Source of the DNA: Neofusicoccum parvum
Taxonomy: Eukaryota > Ascomycota > Dothideomycetes > Botryosphaeriales > Botryosphaeriaceae
Assembly: GCA_020912385.1 (NCBI GenBank)
Contig: CP087209.1
Coordinates: forward strand, 124,001-188,000
Direction: 5' to 3'
Length of the DNA stretch: 64,000 nt
Both the position numbers and the translations under genes were made by a program. This document shows positions 58,513 to 64,000 of the stretch, in pieces. The notes under the pieces were generated by a model. That model saw only the letters and a program-made list of their open reading frames with translations, made no database searches and was not told the DNA's origin. Position 1 is the stretch's first letter. Each line of letters starts with the position of its first letter.

Positions 58513-58993
58513 GGCTGATGCTGCGGGCCCTGGTGGGCTATATAGTTTTGGCGCGCAGGGAAGCGGTGGGCATGGACGGCAGCATGTGGAAGTGGAATTT
58601 GGCGTGTGGGCTTGGGTGGAGCAGAGGCCTCGCGGATCAGAATCTGGGGAAGCTCGAGAGACGGGCCTCGGCAGCCCATCAAGCGCCTTGATCGTCCCCA
58701 CGATCCACTCTCGGCCGTATGTGCGCGCCGCTAGTCGCCATGTTGCTGCCTCTTCGGGTTGCAGAGGACGGGTGCGCGTGATGCCGGGGCATGTGGTGAG
58801 GTCGAGAGGAGCGAGGCGCGCGAGGGCGAGAGACGCGGACCAGAGCTCGCGGTGACGCAGCGGCGGCCAGTCGGGGCGTCATGGCGTTCTGGCCCGCGGC
58901 AACGCTGCCGAGTTGGGCCAGCCCGCGCGGATTCCCAAATTATTTCCAACCGCACCTCAACTCCCCACGACGCGTTGCCGGCTGCTTGATGCG
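58513..58993. promoter_or_regulatory. Divergent promoter between SDR and LETM1-like gene
   Basis: 480 bases, GC-rich; includes the TATATA near 58538 on the SDR side. Reading frames here are continuations of coding frames and not supported genes. Confidence 0.4.
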
Positions 58994-60289
58994 ATGATTC
59001 CCCGCATAGGCAGCGCGCTGGTAGCGCCGTCGCCGTTTGCTCTGCCTCCGCTCCAGTCAGCCTGTCGCCGCTCCATCCTGCGTCCTTCGCTTGCCCTCCA
59101 AGTCGCTTCAGCTCGCGCCGCCTCTACCTCGACCTCGACCTCTTCTGTGAAGTCCGCCTCGACACCACCGCTGCCTCCCTCCCAGAAGCGTGCCATTCCT
59201 TCCGCCAAGAAGCCTGCCACTCCCCCTCACAAGGACCTCTCCGAGACTCCTACCAAGTCTGTTACCAAAGATGTCGCTAGACAGCCTACAAAGGACATTG
59301 CCGAACAGCCTGCGAAAGACCTCGCCGAACCTCCCGCCAAAGACCTCGCCCCAACCGCGAATATAGGAGAGCGCGCCAATCCTCCAGTCTCCACTCTTCC
59401 CGCACCTGTCGACGTCCCAGACCGCCAGCCCGGCCAGTCTCTGTTCTCCTACGGCCTCAAGTCCGGCAAAGCGTACCTCCAATTCTACAAGACGGGCGTC
59501 AAGCACGTGTGGCACAACTGGAAGCAGGCAAACGCGGTGAAAGCGCGGCTGCGCGGCAGCGCGCCCATCGCCATCAAGCGCGACATGGACGTGCGGCACG
59601 CGCCGTTCACGCGCGGCGAGTTCCAGCTGCTGCGGCGCTCGCAGTACGACATTCGGCGCGTGCCGCCCTTCGTGGTGCTGTTCCTGATCATCGGCGAGTG
59701 GCTGCCGGTCGTGGCCGCGTTCGTGACGGCGCTGGTGCCCGTGACGTGCCGCATCCCGGCCCAGATCGAGAAGGAGGGGCGCAAGCGCGAGGACCAGCGC
59801 CGCCGCGGGAAGGACCTGCTGCTGGCCCAGGCCGCGCGTGCGGGTCTCTCGGCTGGGGGTGCGGATGCGTGGAAGACGAGCAGGCTGGACACGCTGAGTA
59901 TGAACTTGGACAAGGCGGGTAAGGACCTGAGCTATCATCCGAAGAAGTCGATGCACCTGTACCTGCACTACGCGTCTACCAACTTCAACGTGCGGTCGTC
60001 GCTGTGGGATCGGACCGGAGCATACGTCATCATGCCTGCCATACCGTGGATGATCAAGCTGCGGAGATATCTGAGGTATCTGACGTTGGACGACGCTCTG
60101 CTAGTACGTGACGGCGGCGTGGATGCGCTGCGGATGGATGAGGTTCGCATAGCCTGCTCCGACCGCGGCATCAACACTTTAGGCAGGACCGACGAGGCAT
60201 TGAAGCGCGACTTGGCATCATGGCTCCAGAAGAAGAGAGGTGCGGAGTGGTTGAGCTTATTCTTTTTCACCAAGGACAGCAAGAAATAA
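58994..60289 (+). CDS. LETM1-like mitochondrial inner-membrane protein
   Basis: 431 residues, single exon, with a mitochondrial targeting-type N terminus (Arg/Ser-rich, few acids). A low-complexity Lys/Pro/Asp/Ala section follows with a degenerate PAKDLAE repeat. The core shows the LETM1 pattern: KSGKAYLQFYKTGVKHVWHN, a basic stretch KARLRG, FTRGEFQLLRRSQYDIRRVP, then a hydrophobic span FVVLFLIIGEWLPVVAAFVT. The C terminus has the LETM1 ribosome-binding-like helices (LDDALLVRDGGVDALRMDEV, ACSDRGINTLGRTDEALKRD, LASWLQKKRG). LETM1/Mdm38 proteins act in K+/H+ exchange and mitochondrial translation. The start at MIPRIGSA gives the proper targeting sequence; an upstream in-frame GTG is not used. 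Confidence 0.87.
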   Translation: MIPRIGSALVAPSPFALPPLQSACRRSILRPSLALQVASARAASTSTSTSSVKSASTPPLPPSQKRAIPSAKKPATPPHKDLSETPTKSVTKDVARQPTKDIAEQPAKDLAEPPAKDLAPTANIGERANPPVSTLPAPVDVPDRQPGQSLFSYGLKSGKAYLQFYKTGVKHVWHNWKQANAVKARLRGSAPIAIKRDMDVRHAPFTRGEFQLLRRSQYDIRRVPPFVVLFLIIGEWLPVVAAFVTALVPVTCRIPAQIEKEGRKREDQRRRGKDLLLAQAARAGLSAGGADAWKTSRLDTLSMNLDKAGKDLSYHPKKSMHLYLHYASTNFNVRSSLWDRTGAYVIMPAIPWMIKLRRYLRYLTLDDALLVRDGGVDALRMDEVRIACSDRGINTLGRTDEALKRDLASWLQKKRGAEWLSLFFFTKDSKK

Positions 60290-60736
60290 GGGACTATGGA
60301 GAGTAGACGTGTATGACTAGTGGGTCTGGCATATGAAGGGAGTTTCCTTTCATGCATAGGTAATGCATCTTTGGTCTTCACTCTGTATAAGAAGTCTATC
60401 CTCTTCATTAAAATATACCATTCGCCAAAGGCCGACAAATATCACGACGCTATTTCCACATGTGATAAATATCTGCGTCTGCTGATATATAGTCCAGCAA
60501 CTTCCTGTAGAGTGCTGTTACAAGTTCTTCCGCAGTTTCTGGTGCTGAAATTTCACGAAAGCGAAAATATCTAACATAGACAGTGAATGACGCAATGAAC
60601 ACAATCGCCGGGTGACCCACGCGTTATCTTATCGAGCGCCCAACTTTTTTCGACGCCCCGCGAACGCGACAACAACCACAGCGCCCTCCGCCGTCCTGCA
60701 ACCCACACAAAGCGCCCACACCACCCAACAGCAGCA
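60290..60736. other. Intergenic spacer
   Basis: 450 bases between two plus-strand genes; 3' UTR on the left, CA-rich promoter/leader on the right. No other signal seen. Confidence 0.5.
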
Positions 60737-62131
60737 ATGCCTCCCTATGACAGCGACTCGTCCGGCGACGAGGCCTCCGACTACACCGAAACCAACGTCC
60801 TCCTCGGCTATGCCTCCAAAGACCCCACCGACGACACCTTCAGCCAGCTAGGCGGACACCCAGTACGCCTCTCCCCAACCACCCCTCCATCCACCCGCTC
60901 ACCCACCCCACAGACCTGGCTCGACGCCGCCCACCCCCCCTCCTTCACCCTCACCAAATGTCCCACCTGCGCCGCCCCCATGCCGCTCCTCCTCCAGCTC
61001 AACGGCGACCTCCCGCAACACTTCCCCGGCCACTCCCGCCGCCTCTACATCTTTGCCTGCCGGCGCAAGACGTGCGCCCGCGCCCCCACCGGCGCCGCCC
61101 GCGCCCTCCGCGCCGTCAAGGCCGACGCCGCCCTCGCCGCCGCCGAGCGCCGCAAGAACGAAGCCGACGCAGCCAGGCGCGCTGCCTCCGCCGCCGCCGA
61201 CGCCGACCGCCGCCGCCAGCAGGGCGCGCTCGGCAGCGCGCTGTTCGGCGGGCCCACGCCGGCCGAGGCGCGTGGCGGCGGCGGCGCGAATCCGTTCGCC
61301 GCGAACCCGTTTGCTGCGGCCCCGGCGGCGCCCGCCAACCCGTTCGCGAGCCCGCCGGCTGGGCTGGCGGCCGTGCCGGCGCAGGTGCCTGCCGCGAAGG
61401 CGGCGGAGGAGCTGCCGGCGACGTTTGCGCAGAAGGCGAGGATCGCGGGGGAGAAGGAGGAGGAGAAGGAGAAGGCGGCGGGGGCGGCGAAGCAGCCGTT
61501 CGAGGCGTGGCCGGCGGACGCGGCGGCGCTGGCCAGGCCGTACCCGAGATACCACCTCGACGCGGATTACGAGGCGCTGGGGCCGGAGGACGACGCCATC
61601 CCGGCGAATGCGCGGCTGGATCCGGATGCGGCGGAGCCGGCGGAGGAGCCGGCGGGGAAGAGTGGTGGCGGGAAGGAGGATAAGGAGACGTTTGAGAGCT
61701 TGATGGATAAGACGTTTCAGCGGTTTGCGGACCGCCTGGCGCAGAACCCGGAGCAGGTGCTTAGGTACGAGTGGCGTGGCGAGCCGCTGCTGTACAGCAG
61801 GACGGATGCGGTGGGGAAGATGTTGGCGACTGAGGACGAGGATGAGGATGAGGAGCAGGGGGGAAAGGTGAAGACGGTGGGCGGGAGGAAGGGTATTCCG
61901 CGGTGCGGGAACTGCGGTGGTGAGAGGGTGTTTGAGATGCAATTGACGCCACAGGCGATTGCGGAGCTGGAGGCGGAGGAGCTTGGGTTGGACGGCATGG
62001 AGTGGGGAGCTGTGATTGTGGGCGTGTGCGGGAAGGATTGCGTGGCGAAGGATGTGAAGGATGGCGAGGTGGGATATTTGGAAGAGTGGGTGGGTGTGCA
62101 GTGGGAAGAGGTTACTGAGAGAAGGAAGTAA
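60737..62131 (+). CDS. TSR4: PDCD2/TSR4-like ribosome assembly factor
   Basis: Dedicated chaperone of ribosomal protein Rps2 in 40S assembly; 447 residues, exons 60737-60862 and 60914-62131. The 51-base intron (GTACGC...CCCCACAG) is a multiple of three and has no stop, but removing it restores the family start LGGHP-TWLD. The N-terminal zinc-binding half shows KCPTCAAPMPLLLQLNGDLP, HSRRLYIFACRRKTCAR. An Ala-rich coiled section with NPFAANPFAAAP-type repeats follows, then the PDCD2_C domain: QVLRYEWRGEPLLYS, IPRCGNCGGERVFEMQLTPQ, WGAVIVGVCGKDC. All zinc Cys are present. The Ala/Gly-rich middle is longer than in yeast. Confidence 0.9.
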   Translation: MPPYDSDSSGDEASDYTETNVLLGYASKDPTDDTFSQLGGHPVRLSPTTPPSTRSPTPQTWLDAAHPPSFTLTKCPTCAAPMPLLLQLNGDLPQHFPGHSRRLYIFACRRKTCARAPTGAARALRAVKADAALAAAERRKNEADAARRAASAAADADRRRQQGALGSALFGGPTPAEARGGGGANPFAANPFAAAPAAPANPFASPPAGLAAVPAQVPAAKAAEELPATFAQKARIAGEKEEEKEKAAGAAKQPFEAWPADAAALARPYPRYHLDADYEALGPEDDAIPANARLDPDAAEPAEEPAGKSGGGKEDKETFESLMDKTFQRFADRLAQNPEQVLRYEWRGEPLLYSRTDAVGKMLATEDEDEDEEQGGKVKTVGGRKGIPRCGNCGGERVFEMQLTPQAIAELEAEELGLDGMEWGAVIVGVCGKDCVAKDVKDGEVGYLEEWVGVQWEEVTERRK

Positions 62132-62688
62132 GACGAGGCAAGGGGAGAGACGAAAGCTTTGCTTTAGATTTGAGGGAGTCAAAAAGCGGATAGGAAAAGT
62201 TCTCGGTGTTTATACGATATCACGGCATAGCAGTTCAGGGGAAGAACATGAAGGGATGATTTTTCTTTGACTCTTATTCTCTTTGGAGAGTTGCCGGCTA
62301 GCTCAAGTCCTGCCCTTGCCGGTGCCTGATGATTGCAATGGAACGTGTTTCAGCCTCCAATGCAGACACATTTCACTCGGCGGCATATTCCCCGTCTCGA
62401 TTCCCGAGAAGACTGTGTAGCTCATCCTACCATGATAGGAGAAGCCAAACGCATCATGTCGTACGTAGTCTCATAAACGCCGTCTTTTCCTTTTGATGGT
62501 TCCCCTACCGGCCCAACCATCATACAATGCATGCTACTTTTTGGTCATGCGACTGTCGAGATATCATTGGAAGAGAAAAACAAACACCAGTTGATAATTA
62601 GTGTCACCACGTTAGGGCGAGATGGGAGATGGGAGAAGCGGAAGTGGTAGAGGATGGGTGGTGAGGTATTGGGTTGGTCGCCACACGT
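62132..62688. other. Convergent 3' spacer
   Basis: 557 bases between the 3' ends of TSR4 and eIF3k; no coding, repeat or RNA gene seen. Confidence 0.5.
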
Positions 62689-63789
62689 CTATGCGGGCTG
62701 CTCGTAAGCACGCTTGATCAACCTCGAGAACTCTGGCACGGGAGTTAGCAGCAGATTCAAATGGTGTGGAACCTTGAGCAAATTCTGATCAAAGTGCTGG
62801 ATAGAAGCAAACTTACGGTCGAACTTGACGTTCTCCCTCACAACAGTGCCCTTGGCCTCGTTCTCCTTGTTCAGCGGCACCTTGACGACATCGCCCTCGA
62901 TGCTCCAGCCGCAAACCTCACCGACGAAGTGCTCAAACTCCTTGCCCTTCCGGTTCAGCCACGTCTCGAGGATGGCGCGCTCGGTCTCGCGCACCGCCTG
63001 GCTGACCGTCACGGCGATGCGCACGCACATCAGCTCCTCGAACCCCGACACGTCGGCGATCAGATCCGCGTACAGGTCATCCGAGTCCAGCGTCGCCCAG
63101 AAGCCCGCGTAGTCGGCGGCACTGAGCAGGTTGCTAAGTATGCTGAGCTTTTGCACGGCCTCGCTGAGCGCAGGGTCGCCGGCCGCCGGGTTGGCGTTGG
63201 TGGTGCTGGACAGCGGGGCCAGGATGTGCGGCGGCAGCAGCGACAGGCAGAGGCTGAAGTCCGGCGAGGGGAAGACGGTGAGCGACTTGACGAGGATGTT
63301 GGTGATGGTCTCGTCGCGCGCGAGGTGCGGGTTGAATTGGTAGCTGTGCGGGTGCGCGAGGTGTCAGTCAAGGCTGTTCCTGGCAGATGCTGGTGTATTG
63401 ACAAGTGTGTGTTTTGGAGATGCTTTCAGATAGAGCTAATAAGATCGCTTCAGTGGGCAGGAGTGATTCATGCTCCGTGAGCCCTCAGGTAATAGGAAAC
63501 GTGTGGTATTTGATCATCATTGCAAAGAGCGCGGGAAACGCAGGCCAGGCAGCGGAAAGATAACAGCGCGATGGAGTCGCGGGTGAGGCCAGGGAAGGAA
63601 AGAGGGGCGCGGTACGTACAGCTTCAGCAGGGCCAGGTTCGCGTAGCAGTCGTAGGTCTGGTTTTCGCACTGCTGCATCACATAGTCCTGGAACACGGCC
63701 GTCGTCTCCGGGTTGTAGCGATCCAGTCCATTGAGGATCTGGTCGATGTGTTCCGGCCGGTCGGGCGCGAAGTCGAAGGGGACGCCCAT
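62689..63789 (-). CDS. Eukaryotic translation initiation factor 3 subunit K (eIF3k)
   Basis: Non-core subunit of eIF3, part of the PCI-domain octamer that binds the 40S ribosome; 246 residues, exons 63789-63620, 63343-62817 and 62732-62689. The sequence is strongly conserved: [78 protein letters not shown], the winged-helix end [19 protein letters not shown], and [13 protein letters not shown] at the C terminus. The first intron is long for this window (276 bases). The second intron (62733-62816, branch GCTAAC) is open on the coding strand for a stretch, so an unspliced frame gives a false C-terminal insert; only splicing yields the family ending. Confidence 0.95.
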
Positions 63790-64000
63790 GGTGTATGTTG
63801 GGGGTGGTGGGCTGGGCAGCGTGGGCCGAAGTGAGGGATTTGGTGGAGGGGTTCTGTGCTTGAGGTTTTGTTCGCTCGGAATTTCGTCGTCGCGAGCGCG
63901 AAGTGGGCTCCACGTGATCTGGCCTGAACGCTAAGGCATCAACACAGCACTCAAGACATGTCAGCTACTGAAGATATCTAACATTTTGTTCTACTAGCAC

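Noticed and set aside
60899..62182. 427-residue minus-strand frame over TSR4
   Set aside because: Leu/Arg-rich shadow of a GC-rich gene; no start context or family.

Overview
The window is nuclear DNA of a filamentous ascomycete (Pezizomycotina). Most genes are split by short introns of about 45-75 bases with GT...AG ends and CTAAC/CTGAC-type branch points. The families (fungal sugar transporters, Zn2Cys6 regulators, HET domains, DUF6536, DUF7702-like and PDR-type ABC proteins) are typical of that group. A dothideomycete is a reasonable guess, but the sequence alone does not prove the species. I rebuilt gene models by joining exons by hand; each intact model gives one uninterrupted reading frame.

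Layout. 0-4.7 kb: the end of an Ost-alpha/TMEM184-type membrane protein, then a sugar transporter divergent from an SMP-30-type lactonase. 6.6-6.9 kb: a tiny Cys-rich metallothionein. 7.1-14.3 kb: a compact oxidoreductase group (SDR, zinc alcohol dehydrogenase, second SDR, all on the minus strand) facing a Baeyer-Villiger monooxygenase, followed at 16.1 kb by a Zn2Cys6 regulator. Alcohol to ketone to lactone to hydroxy-acid is a coherent reading of the 3.4-19 kb block, but it is inference.

20-27 kb is a patchwork. It holds a secreted HET-like protein with internal repeats and a frameshift, an AT-rich repeat island, a HET C-terminal fragment joined to a 5'-truncated AAA ATPase that carries a solo LTR, and a decayed HGH1 fragment. 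28-38 kb has a DUF6536 membrane protein, an ankyrin protein, a GPI-type surface protein and two secreted proteins of unknown function, ending in a complete hAT-type MITE with an 8-bp target duplication. A second, truncated copy of that MITE lies at 22.9 kb.

39.9-42.3 kb carries a head-to-head pair of related seven-helix membrane proteins. 43.2-46.2 kb has a second Zn2Cys6 regulator and a 5'-truncated nucleoside hydrolase. 47.4-51.9 kb is a full-size PDR-type ABC transporter, followed by a secreted type-B carboxylesterase and a third SDR. From 59 kb onward the window is conserved housekeeping sequence: a LETM1-like mitochondrial protein, the ribosome-assembly factor TSR4/PDCD2 and translation factor eIF3k. 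Conserved housekeeping DNA thus borders transposon-marked, secretome-rich DNA.
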